DNA of 64,000 nucleotides from Lysinibacillus sphaericus OT4b.31 (GTDB lineage Bacteria > Bacillota > Bacilli > Bacillales_A > Planococcaceae), in contig NZ_KB933398.1 in assembly GCF_000392615.1 (NCBI RefSeq), positions 1,774,182 through 1,838,181 of the forward strand, in the 5' to 3' direction. Each line of letters opens with the position of its first letter. Position 1 is the first letter of the stretch. The translations under genes were made by a program, and so were the position numbers. Shown here piece by piece: positions 8,638 through 18,985 of this stretch. The notes below the pieces were generated by a model. It was not told where the DNA came from. It saw only the letters and a list, made by a program, of their open reading frames with translations, and searched no databases.

Positions 8638-9323
8638 ATAAGCTAACAAGTAGCAAAAATTCATCCATCCTGTTACTCGTGGCTTTAACGGTAGCACTAT
8701 TATTTGCACTCTATTACTATTTGCTGTTGCCAAAACTAGATGAGGTGGAGTCAAAAAGAAGCAGTGTGGAGCAACTTCAACAGCAAATTGCTGGTATCGA
8801 AGGGCAACTTACGAAGCTAGATGAAGCGCAAGGAGAACTTGCTACAAATATTTTAACGATGCGCCAAAAAGTACCTGAAACAAGGGCCATTGAAAAAATT
8901 ATTTTAGATATGGCTGAAGTGGAAGAAGTGACAGGCACACGAGTAGAATCATTGAACTTTAATAATTATGATACGGCCGTGGCACAGTCTGAGGTCACAG
9001 AGCCCAATATGCTTGAAAAAGCGGAAGCAGAGGTAGACGGAGAGCAGACTGAAACGAATGAAAATTTACCAGTGTCATCCATAGTAAAGGAAACCTTGCC
9101 TAATGAGCTAAAGCTAGTTACATTTAGTTTAGAGGTTGCTGCTTTGGATTTTCATGCACTTGAAAGCTTTTTAAAGGAAATTGAAAAGCTGGAACGTGTT
9201 ATGAAAATAGATACAATGAGCTTTACCTTACCAGGGGAACAGGCTCAGCTAGAGAAGGATGCAGATTTAACCCTCCAGGCAACCGTACAAGTGACGACGT
9301 TCTATTATGATGGACAACAATAA
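8634..9323 (+). CDS. pilO: Pilus assembly protein PilO
   Basis: 229 residues with a short cytoplasmic tail, one membrane helix at about 11-31, a coiled coil (about 37-75) and a C-terminal ferredoxin-like fold. A low-complexity acidic linker around residues 125-150 (AEAEVDGEQTETNE) is unusual and probably disordered. The ATG overlaps the pilN stop by 4 bases (ATGA). It is assigned by topology and position because PilO proteins share little sequence. It is the last gene before a strong hairpin. Confidence 0.8.
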   Translation: MNKLTSSKNSSILLLVALTVALLFALYYYLLLPKLDEVESKRSSVEQLQQQIAGIEGQLTKLDEAQGELATNILTMRQKVPETRAIEKIILDMAEVEEVTGTRVESLNFNNYDTAVAQSEVTEPNMLEKAEAEVDGEQTETNENLPVSSIVKETLPNELKLVTFSLEVAALDFHALESFLKEIEKLERVMKIDTMSFTLPGEQAQLEKDADLTLQATVQVTTFYYDGQQ

Positions 9324-9326
9324 AAC

Positions 9327-9361
9327 ATAGGCGCACATACTTCAAATGTATGAGCGCCTAT
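9327..9361 (+). terminator. Hairpin between pilO and the prepilin peptidase gene
   Basis: ATAGGCGCACATAC pairs with GTATGAGCGCCTAT, a 14-bp stem with one A-A mismatch. There is no long T run and the next gene follows within 20 bp, so it may attenuate readthrough rather than stop it completely. Confidence 0.55.
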
Positions 9362-9381
9362 TGGTTTAGGAGGCAATAAAA

Positions 9382-10134
9382 ATGGAAATGGCTTATACAG
9401 TGACAGTTTTTATCTTTGGGCTCGTTCTTGGTTCGTTTTTTAATGTTGTGGGTCTACGTGTTCCTGTGGAAGAGTCGATTGTAAGTCCACCTTCACACTG
9501 TACGAACTGCAAGAGACAACTAAAAGCACTGGATTTAGTGCCGGTGCTGTCATATGTATATCTAGGTGGCAAATGTCAGAGTTGCGGGCAAAAAATTTCG
9601 TGGATTTATCCGTTAATGGAGCTTATAACGGGATTTTTATTTGCCGTTGCGTATTGGCGACTAGGTTTTAGCGTAGAATTTGTTGTAGCCATTTTATTTA
9701 CGGCATTATTAGTGATACTGGTAGTTTCTGATATTACGTATATGCTTATACCTAACAAAGTGCTGGTATTCTTTCTGCCGTTGCTAATTATTGGGCGTGT
9801 GGTGTCACCACTGACACCGTGGTGGGATAGCATTGTAGGTGCTGTAGTTGGTTTTGGCATATTATATCTGATTGCGGTGCTGTCACGTGGTGGCATGGGT
9901 GGAGGCGATATTAAATTATTCTTTTTAATTGGTCTTGTACTTGGTTCGTTGGAGACACTGCTGACATTATTTTTAGCTGCGACTATTGGAATGGTAGTTG
10001 GCTTCGTGGTGCTCCGACTGCGTCAACAGGGCAGAAAAACACCTATACCGTTTGGCCCGTCGATAGCACTTGCAGCGGTACTTGTATATTTCTTTGGAGA
10101 CGTCATGATCGATTGGTATGTAGGATTATGGTAG
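9382..10134 (+). CDS. pilD: Prepilin peptidase (leader peptidase / N-methyltransferase)
   Basis: 250 residues, eight or so membrane helices. This aspartic protease cleaves prepilin leaders after Gly and N-methylates the new N-terminus. Two CxxC pairs (Cys40/43 and Cys65/68) form the zinc-binding cytoplasmic loop of the bifunctional enzymes. The catalytic aspartates are Asp117 (VVSDITYMLIPN) and Asp176 in the GGGD motif. It closes the pilus locus after pilO. It could also serve competence pseudopilins, as ComC does; one enzyme may serve both. Confidence 0.93.
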   Translation: MEMAYTVTVFIFGLVLGSFFNVVGLRVPVEESIVSPPSHCTNCKRQLKALDLVPVLSYVYLGGKCQSCGQKISWIYPLMELITGFLFAVAYWRLGFSVEFVVAILFTALLVILVVSDITYMLIPNKVLVFFLPLLIIGRVVSPLTPWWDSIVGAVVGFGILYLIAVLSRGGMGGGDIKLFFLIGLVLGSLETLLTLFLAATIGMVVGFVVLRLRQQGRKTPIPFGPSIALAAVLVYFFGDVMIDWYVGLW

Positions 10135-10167
10135 ACGATAAACCTTTTAGATAGGGGAGGCGATTGT

Positions 10168-10890
10168 GTGAAACCTATTATTGGTATAACGGCATTTGCG
10201 GAGGATGATTTATCGTCAAGGTTAAATGTAGCGTATGGTAAAAGTATTATCGAAGCGGGTGGCATTCCACTTATTATCCCACTTGGGGTGGAGGCGGATG
10301 TGGCGCAGGTTTTATCGTTGACAGATGGATTATTATTATCGGGTGGATATGACGTGCATCCATTTCACTTTGGCCAAGAGCCGTCACTAGGTCTAGGACA
10401 GATTCAACCAGAAAGAGATTCGCTAGAACTCGCTCTTATTCATGCAGCTTTAATTAGACAAATGCCGATATTTGGGATTTGTCGTGGTATTCAAATGCTC
10501 AATATTGCTCTTGGTGGCACGCTTTATCAGGATATTGATAGTGAATATCACAGTAGTAAGCTGTTAAAGCATTCGCAGCAAGCAGCTCGAGGTGTTGCCA
10601 CACACTATGTCAATGTCGTTCCAGAGAGTTTATTAAAAACCATTGTTGAAGAAGACAGGATTGCAGTGAATTCAATGCATCACCAGGCGATTAATGTGTT
10701 AGCGGAAAAATTAACTGTAGTAGCAAAATCAAGTGACGGTATCGTCGAAGCCGTTGTACATGAAGCATTACCATTTTGTCTCGCGGTGCAATGGCATCCG
10801 GAAGAACAGGCAGTCGTAGGAGAAGAAACGGCGAAGAAGCTATTTACAGCTTTCACCAAAGCGAGTTTGAAATACAAAAGAGAAGCATAG
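10168..10890 (+). CDS. Class I glutamine-amidotransferase-like hydrolase (gamma-glutamyl-GABA hydrolase type)
   Basis: 240 residues of the peptidase C26 / PuuD-like family, which hydrolyse gamma-glutamyl amides. It begins KPIIGITAFAEDD; the nucleophile Cys lies in GICRGIQMLNIALGG and the His/Glu pair in QWHPEE, so the triad is intact. The SGGYDVHP loop is typical of the family. The start is GTG with GGGGAGG 7-8 bases upstream. The substrate cannot be told from sequence. It is a single gene between the pilus locus and lexA, ending in a strong terminator. Confidence 0.85.
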   Translation: MKPIIGITAFAEDDLSSRLNVAYGKSIIEAGGIPLIIPLGVEADVAQVLSLTDGLLLSGGYDVHPFHFGQEPSLGLGQIQPERDSLELALIHAALIRQMPIFGICRGIQMLNIALGGTLYQDIDSEYHSSKLLKHSQQAARGVATHYVNVVPESLLKTIVEEDRIAVNSMHHQAINVLAEKLTVVAKSSDGIVEAVVHEALPFCLAVQWHPEEQAVVGEETAKKLFTAFTKASLKYKREA

Positions 10891-10909
10891 TAGCATGCTT
10901 CTCTTTTTT
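10878..10909 (+). terminator. Rho-independent terminator after the hydrolase gene
   Basis: AGAGAAGCAT pairs with ATGCTTCTCT and is followed by six T residues. The left arm contains the last codons and the stop of the hydrolase gene. Confidence 0.85.
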
Positions 10910-10932
10910 GCTGGAGCAATATTGTGAGCGCA

Positions 10933-11550
10933 TTAATGCACGCGGCGGTATAAGCCAACAACTTGTCCTAAAATCGTCACTTGGTCAACAATAATTGGCT
11001 CCATTGTTGCATTTTCTGGTTGTAGTCGGAAATGTGTTTTTTCCTTGAAGAAACGTTTAACAGTAGCTTCGTCCTCTTCGGTCATGGCCACGACAATGTC
11101 ACCATTATCGGCTGTAGCCTTTTGTTTGACGATCACTAAATCTCCGTCAAAAATACCTGCTTCTATCATCGATTCACCCATGATTTCTAACATGAATAGC
11201 TGATCTTCGCTTGTGCCATAAGTATCTGGTAACGGGAAATATTCATCGATATTTTCGATTGCTGTAATGGGTGATCCAGCTGTTACTTTCCCTACAAGTG
11301 GAACATGAATAACGCTTTGCTTTTGAATGGAATCCTCGGGCTCTAAAATTTCAATAGCACGTGGTTTTGTTGGATCTCGACGGATGAAGCCTTTTTGCTC
11401 TAAACGAGCTAAATGTCCATGAACTGTTGAGCTAGAAGCAAGTCCAACTGCTTCACCAATTTCTCGTACAGATGGTGGATAACCTTTTGCGCGCACTTCT
11501 TCTTTGATAAATGCTAATATGTCCTCTTGTCTTTTAGAAACTTTTTTCAT
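10933..11550 (-). CDS. lexA: SOS repressor LexA
   Basis: 205 residues, the same length as B. subtilis LexA/DinR. The N-terminal winged helix ([20 protein letters not shown], recognition helix near [12 protein letters not shown]) binds operators. The self-cleavage site is Ala91-Gly92 (GKVTAGSPI), with catalytic Ser127 (MGESM) and Lys165 (EATVKRFF), all intact. RecA filament-stimulated autocleavage relieves repression. It is divergent from yneA-yneB, and the 157-bp space between them carries LexA-box-like sites, implying autoregulation and SOS control of both sides. Confidence 0.97.
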   Translation of the reverse strand: MKKVSKRQEDILAFIKEEVRAKGYPPSVREIGEAVGLASSSTVHGHLARLEQKGFIRRDPTKPRAIEILEPEDSIQKQSVIHVPLVGKVTAGSPITAIENIDEYFPLPDTYGTSEDQLFMLEIMGESMIEAGIFDGDLVIVKQKATADNGDIVVAMTEEDEATVKRFFKEKTHFRLQPENATMEPIIVDQVTILGQVVGLYRRVH

Positions 11551-11617
11551 GATTGCTCACCTCTTTTTATCTTTTGTTATTCTTACTAGACAGTATAGCA
11601 GAATGCGAACACTTATG

Positions 11618-11631
11618 CAAACATAGGTTCG
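11618..11631. promoter_or_regulatory. LexA (SOS) box, lexA-proximal
   Basis: CAAACATAGGTTCG fits the Bacillus palindrome CGAAC-N4-GTTCG with a single mismatch. It is centred about 75 bp upstream of lexA and 85 bp upstream of yneA, so it could control either gene. Confidence 0.7.
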
Positions 11632-11669
11632 AAAAGTGTTTGACAAAAACGTTCGTTCGTCTTAAAATC

Positions 11670-11696
11670 AGAACATACATTCCGAACAAACATTCT
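11670..11696. promoter_or_regulatory. Two adjacent LexA (SOS) boxes upstream of yneA
   Basis: AGAACATACATTCC and CGAACAAACATTCT share one base and each match the SOS consensus CGAACRNRYGTTYC at 12 of 14 positions. They end about 12 bp before the yneA start region, where a bound repressor would block transcription. Confidence 0.65.
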
Positions 11697-11707
11697 AAAA
11701 AGGGGTT

Positions 11708-12712
<1,005 letters not shown>

Positions 12713-12717
12713 CGGTT

Positions 12718-13227
12718 TCATTTCCACTCTTCCGCTAAAACTGCATAATAATATTCATCCCACCAGTCATCTCCGTGTGGTATGCACTGTTTGAAATAAC
12801 CTTCCTTGCGCATGCCGATTTTCTCCATCACTTTGTATGATGGAATATTCTGAGGCTGGCAGGTAGCTATAATTCTATGTAGTTGCATGTCCTTAAACCC
12901 ATAGTTCAATAGCGCATGTGCTGCTTCAGAGGCATAGCCTTTATTGTAATATTTGGGGTTAAACACCCAACCAATTTCATAAGTATGTTCACCAAAATAT
13001 GGATGAAAAACCATATGACCTATCAGGATGTTTTCATCTATCAAAACTACTGGAAAATTTTTCGCATCATCCATGTTCTTACTGACAAAGTTTTTTGCAT
13101 CTTCCTCACTGAAAACACCTTCGGGAATATATTTCATAACATTCATATCTGAAGTGTACTCATAGACAGCTTGCCAATCATGAGGTTCAAATTCCCGTAT
13201 TAGTATTCTTTGTGATTTAATAAACAT
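12718..13227 (-). CDS. GNAT acetyltransferase, RimJ/RimL type
   Basis: 169 residues. The start (SQRILIREFEPHDWQAVYEY) is characteristic of the RimJ/RimL ribosomal-protein N-acetyltransferase branch. The acetyl-CoA loop is seen as YYNKGYASEAAHALLNYGF, followed by LHRIIATCQPQNIPSYKVMEKIGM. It is convergent with yneB and stands alone, with an AT-rich upstream region. The substrate is unknown; members of this branch acetylate ribosomal proteins, antibiotics or small metabolites. It is part of a set of accessory genes absent between yneB and ynzC in B. subtilis. Confidence 0.85.
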   Translation of the reverse strand: MFIKSQRILIREFEPHDWQAVYEYTSDMNVMKYIPEGVFSEEDAKNFVSKNMDDAKNFPVVLIDENILIGHMVFHPYFGEHTYEIGWVFNPKYYNKGYASEAAHALLNYGFKDMQLHRIIATCQPQNIPSYKVMEKIGMRKEGYFKQCIPHGDDWWDEYYYAVLAEEWK

Positions 13228-13471
13228 TTACCATACCTCCCAAATTAATTTCAAAATGAGCATGCTTGTTATACTCATAATTAAAACATTACATTATTTA
13301 CATTTTATTGGTAAGTGTTGTGAAAGTACAGAATTTTCTTGTATTATTACTTGTAAATTCCAAAGTGTGTAGTTAGAATTGGAACAAACGTTCTTTTTAG
13401 CATTATTGAAATCTACAAGCAATGATAAGTAGAAATGCTACTATTCACGGGCACTTAGGAGGGAGCAAAGG

Positions 13472-14341
13472 ATGGTTACATACAATAAAAATAACTTAGA
13501 GCTAGTAGAATTTAATCGAGATGATATTTTGGGGTTAATTGAATTGTCAGCCTCAGTTGAGTGGGATTATGATGAATTTGAAATTCGCACGGTACTGTCG
13601 TCTGGTAAAATATTTGGCCACAAAGATGCAGAAGGTACAATCGTTTCAAGTGCAGCGATCATCAAATATGATACATATTTAGCTTCTATTGGCATGGTGA
13701 TAGTTCATAAAGAGCACCGGGGATTAGGGTTAGGCAAAGATGCTACACAAAAATGTTTAGACAGTGTTGCTGGAGATTTTGCTACTATGCTCATTGCCAC
13801 GAAAGAAGGCGCACCCTTATATGAAAAAATGGGTTTTAAAACGGTAGATTATATTAAAAAATATCTTGCTGAAAATTATATAGTTAAAAGTAGATTAACT
13901 ACCAAGGATATGAATTTTGAAAATTTTAATAAGAGTGATTTTAATGAACTTGTAGCATTAGATGAGGCAGCGTTTGGGGATAAAAGAAGAAATTTTCTTC
14001 AAAATAGAGTGAAGCAAGCCAAACAATGTTTAGTCGTTAAAGATCATCATGCAAATATTATTGGATTCGGTATTTCAATTTTAGGGCCTGTTAATTTAAT
14101 ATTAGGCCCAATTGTAGCCCCAGACGCCCAAACCGCAGCCTTAATTCTCAATAATCTGGCCTTGAACCATCAAGGGAAATTGCGAATTGATGTGCCAGCA
14201 CATAACGACGAATTTATAGCATTGTTGGAGCAAAGTGGATTTAAGGAAGCTAGTAATCCACCTGTTATGATAATTAATTCTATAGAAATGCCACCTAGAA
14301 ACAAGATGCTATTTGCTATTGCTGCTCAAATTTTTGGGTGA
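13472..14341 (+). CDS. Two-domain GNAT acetyltransferase
   Basis: 289 residues, about twice the size of a single GNAT domain. The N-terminal domain has a clear acetyl-CoA loop, IGMVIVHKEHRGLGLGKDATQ (residues about 73-93), and MGFKTVDYI at its end. The C-terminal half (about 150-289) has the shape of a second, degenerate GNAT fold (ILGPIVAPDAQTAALILNNL, LLEQSGFKEASNPPVMI). Proteins of this layout with a YitH-like C-terminal domain are common in Bacillaceae. It has a good GGAGGG site 8 bases ahead of ATG and stands alone. Substrate unknown. Confidence 0.8.
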   Translation: MVTYNKNNLELVEFNRDDILGLIELSASVEWDYDEFEIRTVLSSGKIFGHKDAEGTIVSSAAIIKYDTYLASIGMVIVHKEHRGLGLGKDATQKCLDSVAGDFATMLIATKEGAPLYEKMGFKTVDYIKKYLAENYIVKSRLTTKDMNFENFNKSDFNELVALDEAAFGDKRRNFLQNRVKQAKQCLVVKDHHANIIGFGISILGPVNLILGPIVAPDAQTAALILNNLALNHQGKLRIDVPAHNDEFIALLEQSGFKEASNPPVMIINSIEMPPRNKMLFAIAAQIFG

Positions 14342-14869
14342 AAAAGAGCATTTTGATTGCTGCTTTAAACTAGAATTGAAAAAAATTCGCATTTTTAAAG
14401 CGTAATTTCTTAAGTCTCATTTAACCAGGTGAGGCTTTTTATTATGCTTTTGGTTAAGATTAGTGAACGAAATTGTAATTGATAATTATGGTAAAGGAAA
14501 TCCTTATTACATATTTACATACGAACGTAGATTCAAGAGTTTCACATTGAATTGTTAGATGAAAATAGGAAACCAACCTATTTAGAAGTGAATGAAGTGA
14601 AAGGATGTTGAATGGATTTAAAAAGTGAACTTGTTAACAACAGGGAAGTTCGCTACAAAATGAGGTAAATAGATTTATTTATCAAAAGCGCTCAAAAATG
14701 TGTGAGTAACTTTGCCTTATAATCAGTACGTTCGTTTGTATATGCGTTCTGGAAAAACACACTTTATGAGTGGCCTTTTCAATATTTTCTAATTTTGTAG
14801 TGGAATTGAATTTCTATTATAATAATTTGGTAATATAAGTATTGATTCTGGGGTGAAAGGAGAATTTTT
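14342..14869. other. Intergenic region with a terminator and a possible gene relic
   Basis: The first 100 bp hold a terminator. From about 14473 to 14611 the plus strand reads like decayed coding sequence: one frame gives VNEIVIDNYGKGNPYYIFTY, and a frameshift near 14535 continues as IQEFHIELLDENRKPTYLE and ends at a stop. I do not recognise the family. From 14620 to 14869 I see only AT-rich sequence and the GAAAGGAGAA site for the next gene. Confidence 0.4.
14412..14440 (+). terminator. Terminator after the two-domain acetyltransferase
   Basis: AAGTCTCA pairs with TGAGGCTT (one G-U), followed by five T residues. Confidence 0.65.
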
Positions 14870-15688
14870 ATGAATGCAAGAGTGCCTATAGTGGTTCAAA
14901 ATATACTAAATGACTATATAACACGATTTAATAGACAAATTCCTAATACACTAGAAGGGTTGTATTTACACGGTTCAATTGCTCTTAACGCTTATATTGA
15001 AGGTTCTAGTGATATTGATTTTATTGCAGTTATAAACAAATCTTTAACAGAATTAGATGTCAAAGTAATATCTAATCTCCATAAAATATTAAATCAAAAA
15101 TATAAGGATACAGGGATGGATGGATGTTATTTACTAGTTGAGGATGTTGGTAAAAGCCAGTATGAGGTAAAAAATTGTTTATACGTAAATGAAGGTAAAA
15201 TTAAATGGAGTAATGATGGGATTAATCCGATTACTTGGTGGATTCTAAAAAACAAGGGAATACCAATTTTAGGCCCAGCTCTAGACACATACAACTTCAA
15301 TGTAGATGAAAGTATTCTTGTTGACTATGTATTAGAAAATATGAATACTTATTGGGCAGAAAGATTGAAAACAATTAGAAAATATAAAACTATATCATTT
15401 CTGTTACCAAATAAAATAGTTGATTTAGAAGTAGAGTGGTCAATTACAGGGATGTTAAGGCAACTTTATACACTACAAGAACATGATATTGTTTCAAAAG
15501 TGGATGCAAGTAAATATGCTGTAAAACATTTACCTGAAAGATGGCACACTATTATTAAAGAAGCAATCAATATACGAGAAGGTTCAAACATGCGTTACTG
15601 TAACTCAAAAAAACAACGGATTGATGAAACGATTCAATGTATGGATTACATACTAAGTAAGTGTAATAACCAAAATCAAAATGGTTAA
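14870..15688 (+). CDS. Aminoglycoside adenylyltransferase-like nucleotidyltransferase
   Basis: 272 residues. The nucleotidyltransferase signature is complete: HGSIALNAYIEGSSDIDF with Gly35-Ser36 and the metal ligands Asp48 and Asp50. The helical C-terminal half (VEWSITGMLRQLYTL, KHLPERWHTIIKEAINIREG) matches the domain found in ANT(3'')/ANT(9) spectinomycin-streptomycin adenylyltransferases. The family transfers AMP to an aminoglycoside hydroxyl; many chromosomal relatives do not give obvious resistance, so substrate is unproven. The gene is AT-rich and lies in the accessory segment between yneB and ynzC, suggesting acquisition. Confidence 0.75.
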   Translation: MNARVPIVVQNILNDYITRFNRQIPNTLEGLYLHGSIALNAYIEGSSDIDFIAVINKSLTELDVKVISNLHKILNQKYKDTGMDGCYLLVEDVGKSQYEVKNCLYVNEGKIKWSNDGINPITWWILKNKGIPILGPALDTYNFNVDESILVDYVLENMNTYWAERLKTIRKYKTISFLLPNKIVDLEVEWSITGMLRQLYTLQEHDIVSKVDASKYAVKHLPERWHTIIKEAINIREGSNMRYCNSKKQRIDETIQCMDYILSKCNNQNQNG

Positions 15689-15710
15689 TTATATTATTAA
15701 AATGAATAAA

Positions 15711-15749
15711 AGCAGCGAGCAGTGCCAATAATGGCACTTGCTCGCTTTT
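15711..15749 (+). terminator. Strong terminator after the nucleotidyltransferase gene
   Basis: AGCGAGCAGTGCC pairs with GGCACTTGCTCGCT around a six-base loop and is followed by TTT. The remaining 240 bp to ynzC contain only an extended -10-like TGCTATACT at 15942-15950, a likely ynzC promoter element. Confidence 0.75.
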
Positions 15750-15995
15750 GCATGCTGAAAAACGTCTGTTTATTAAAAACTCCAATAAAAAATATTGAAG
15801 CAATGCGCCACAATATATTCACATGCTCGCCTTAATTAGATTAGCCCAAAAAAACATGCTTTTAAATGCATAGTCTTGCATTACCTTAATGAATAAAGTA
15901 TCGCTTAAAAGGTTGATATAACTGCATTTTGAAGCAAATCATGCTATACTTTCCGTACCGTATTCATTAAGATAGGTACTGAAAGGTGTGGAATT

Positions 15996-16229
15996 ATGTT
16001 ATCAAAAGAAAAAATCAATCGAATTAATGAATTATCAGCAAAAGCTAAAACAGGTAACCTTACTGAAGAAGAAGCAAAAGAACGTACAGCTCTGCGTAAA
16101 GAATATTTGGATACGTTTAGATCATCTATGCGTGACACAATTGAAAACGTAAAAATTGTTGATGCAGAGGGCAACGATGTAACGCCTGAGAAGGTAAAAC
16201 AAGCGAAAAAAAATAAATTTTTAAATTAA
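15996..16229 (+). CDS. ynzC: DUF896 protein YnzC
   Basis: 77 residues, the typical length of the DUF896 family, which folds as a small two-helix hairpin. The start [20 protein letters not shown] and [15 protein letters not shown] are the family signature. Molecular function is not established; in B. subtilis the gene belongs to the SOS yneA operon. Here it has been separated from yneA-yneB by 3.3 kb and has its own promoter-like sequence, and I see no LexA box nearby, so SOS control may be lost. Confidence 0.9.
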   Translation: MLSKEKINRINELSAKAKTGNLTEEEAKERTALRKEYLDTFRSSMRDTIENVKIVDAEGNDVTPEKVKQAKKNKFLN

Positions 16230-16355
16230 TGTGACACAATTCTATTAAGTATGTCATAAATCTCAAATAGTATAACAAAACCATTGTTTTCTAAAGCAAT
16301 GTTGACTAAACTGTAGAAGAACAATATATAGGACGAGAAAGGATGTCACAATATT

Positions 16356-18350
16356 ATGACTCAACATACGGATCAATTAGCCATTAATGCTATCCGAACA
16401 TTGTCAATCGACGCGATTGAAAAAGCAAATTCAGGTCACCCAGGATTACCGATGGGGGCTGCTCCAATGGCTTATACGCTTTGGACAAAACAACTTCGCC
16501 ACAATCCAGCAAACCCAAAATGGTATAACCGCGATCGTTTCGTACTTTCTGCAGGTCATGGCTCGATGCTTTTATACAGCCTACTTCACCTTGGTGGCTA
16601 CGGCTTACCAATGGAAGAAATTCAAAATTTCCGTCAATGGGATTCATTAACACCAGGACATCCAGAATACGGCCATACAGTTGGGGTAGAGGCAACAACA
16701 GGTCCTCTAGGTCAAGGTATTGCCATGACAGTTGGTATGGCAATGGCAGAGCGCCATTTAGCGGCTACTTACAACAAGCCAGGTCATGATATCGTCGATC
16801 ACTATACATTCGCACTTTGCGGCGACGGCGATTTAATGGAAGGTGTTGCAGCTGAATCTATTTCTTTAGCTGGTCACTTACAGCTTGAAAAATTAATCGT
16901 GCTATACGATTCAAATGATATTTCATTAGATGGTGATTTAGAGAAATCATTCTCAGAAAACGTTCAAAAACGCTTTGAATCATATGGCTGGAACTACTTA
17001 AAAGTAGCAGATGGTACAGATGTAACAGAGATTAACAAAGCTATTGAGGAAGCAAAAAAATCAACGGGCAAGCCAACACTTATTGAAGTAAAAACAGTTA
17101 TCGGTTTTGGTTCACCAAATAAATCTGGTAAATCAGATTCACACGGTGCACCACTTGGAACGGATGAAGCTGTGTTAACGAAGGCAGCATATGAGTGGGC
17201 ACACGAGCCATTCAAAATTCCTGCTGAAGTATATGACACATTTAATGCAGCGGCTGTAGAGCAAGGCGCTCAACCTGAAGCTGCTTGGAACGAAAAATTC
17301 GAAGCGTATAAAGCTGAATTCCCTGAGTTAGCGACACAATTCGAAAATGCCATGAATGGTCAATTACCAGAAGATTTCGCATCAGAATTACCTGTATATG
17401 AAGTAGGCAAATCTGTCGCAACTCGTTCTTCTTCAGGTGATGCAATCAATGCAATTGCCAAGAAAACACCTTCATTCTTCGGTGGTTCAGCGGACCTTGC
17501 TGGTTCGAATAAAACGACTATGAAGGGTGCTGGCGACTTCTCAGCAGAAAACTATGCAGGCCGTAATATTTGGTTTGGTGTCCGTGAATTCGCAATGGGC
17601 GCAGCTATGAACGGTATGGCGCTACACGGTGGTGTCAATGTCTTTGGAGGTACGTTCTTCGTATTCTCTGATTATGTTCGTCCAGCTGTACGACTTTCGG
17701 CGTTAATGGGTCTTCCTGTAACATATGTATTTACACATGATTCTATTGCTGTAGGTGAAGATGGCCCAACACATGAACCAGTCGAACATTTAGCATCATT
17801 ACGTGCAATGCCAAATCTATCTGTAGTTCGTCCAGCTGATGCGAACGAATCGGCTGTTGCTTGGGAGCTTGCAGTAGCATCTGAAAAAACACCCACTGTG
17901 TTAGTATTATCTCGTCAAAACTTACCAGTGCTTAACGCCTCTATCGATACAGTGCGTGAGGGTGTGACAAAAGGTGCTTACACAGTATCGCCAGCTTCTA
18001 AAGAAGTCGCAGATGCCATTTTAATTGCATCAGGTTCAGAAGTATCACTTGCAATTGAAGCACAAAAAGCATTAAAAGCTCAAGGTGTGGATGTAGCAGT
18101 TGTTTCAATGCCATCTATGGATCGCTTTGAAAAACAAGACGCAGCTTACAAAGAATCAGTCCTGCCAAAAGCAGTAACTAAACGTCTTGCTATTGAAATG
18201 GGTGCCTCATTTGGCTGGCACAAATACACTGGCTTTGAGGGTGATGTGCTTGCAATCGACAAGTTCGGCGCATCTGCACCAGGTGAGTTAGTGATGGAGA
18301 AATACGGCTTTACAGTAGAAAATGTTGTAGCTAAAGTTAAAGCGCTGTAA
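16356..18350 (+). CDS. tkt: Transketolase
   Basis: 664 residues, normal for bacterial transketolases of the pentose phosphate pathway, which move two-carbon ketol units using thiamine diphosphate. The N-terminal half shows [20 protein letters not shown] and the cofactor motif GDGDLMEG...SNDISLDG (GDG-N type). The pyrimidine domain has [20 protein letters not shown] and [20 protein letters not shown]. The order ynzC-tkt matches B. subtilis. It ends in a strong bidirectional hairpin. Confidence 0.97.
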   Translation: MTQHTDQLAINAIRTLSIDAIEKANSGHPGLPMGAAPMAYTLWTKQLRHNPANPKWYNRDRFVLSAGHGSMLLYSLLHLGGYGLPMEEIQNFRQWDSLTPGHPEYGHTVGVEATTGPLGQGIAMTVGMAMAERHLAATYNKPGHDIVDHYTFALCGDGDLMEGVAAESISLAGHLQLEKLIVLYDSNDISLDGDLEKSFSENVQKRFESYGWNYLKVADGTDVTEINKAIEEAKKSTGKPTLIEVKTVIGFGSPNKSGKSDSHGAPLGTDEAVLTKAAYEWAHEPFKIPAEVYDTFNAAAVEQGAQPEAAWNEKFEAYKAEFPELATQFENAMNGQLPEDFASELPVYEVGKSVATRSSSGDAINAIAKKTPSFFGGSADLAGSNKTTMKGAGDFSAENYAGRNIWFGVREFAMGAAMNGMALHGGVNVFGGTFFVFSDYVRPAVRLSALMGLPVTYVFTHDSIAVGEDGPTHEPVEHLASLRAMPNLSVVRPADANESAVAWELAVASEKTPTVLVLSRQNLPVLNASIDTVREGVTKGAYTVSPASKEVADAILIASGSEVSLAIEAQKALKAQGVDVAVVSMPSMDRFEKQDAAYKESVLPKAVTKRLAIEMGASFGWHKYTGFEGDVLAIDKFGASAPGELVMEKYGFTVENVVAKVKAL

Positions 18351-18366
18351 TTTCTAGCATGAATTT

Positions 18367-18422
18367 AAAATACCGCACTGCTCAGGATGGGTTAATTCCC
18401 AACCGAGCGCTGCGGTATTTTT
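18367..18422 (+). terminator. Terminator shared by tkt and the convergent small membrane gene
   Basis: AAAATACCGCA pairs with TGCGGTATTTT, with an inner GCTC/GAGC helix, then a T run. On the other strand the A-rich left arm gives a T run as well, and the stop of the convergent gene (18392) lies inside the structure. Confidence 0.85.
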
Positions 18423-18739
18423 ACGTTTTTTGAAGATTTATACAAGCTCATCAAGACTGTTGCACTTTGTAAAATGACCGTTGCAATAAAACAAAAGAAG
18501 TCCTTCGAATTCCCACCAAGACCCAGCTCATCGACAATAATGCCACTAAAGAAAAGTAATAGCCCAGAAATAATGACAGTGAAGCTCGCAAAGAGTACAG
18601 AAATCCAAATCGGCACTTTTTTAATCATGACAATAATGAGCATGAAGACCGAGAATAGAACAATGACTTCAAAAATTGGCTCAAGCAAAGTAAATGATTT
18701 ATCATTAACGAAGTTATCGTACGTAAAACGAGTGTCCAA
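18392..18739 (-). CDS. Small membrane protein of unknown function
   Basis: 115 residues from a TTG start chosen because GGAGGGG lies 5 bases upstream. Three hydrophobic helices are visible (about residues 22-42, 46-69 and 79-98), with a lysine-rich C-terminal tail. I do not recognise a family. It is convergent with tkt and shares its terminator. The upstream 245 bp to the next gene are AT-rich and otherwise featureless. Confidence 0.65.
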   Translation of the reverse strand: MDTRFTYDNFVNDKSFTLLEPIFEVIVLFSVFMLIIVMIKKVPIWISVLFASFTVIISGLLLFFSGIIVDELGLGGNSKDFFCFIATVILQSATVLMSLYKSSKNVKIPQRSVGN

Positions 18740-18985
18740 GTAATCCCCTCCAGTTAACAAATAACAACGATTTTGGAAACTAAAGGTTTCGGAGTTCGAT
18801 ACTATGCTCAGCTAAAATGAAAATGTTTATTTCCAAATTATGTACAATGCTAGTGCGGATATATAGTAAAATCTATATTAGATAATTTTTAAAAGAACTC
18901 GAACGCTATCCTCTGATAAACATCAGACTATTTACCAAATCAGCATCTAAAATAATTCTTTTATGTTCGTAAAGGGAGTATGTAA

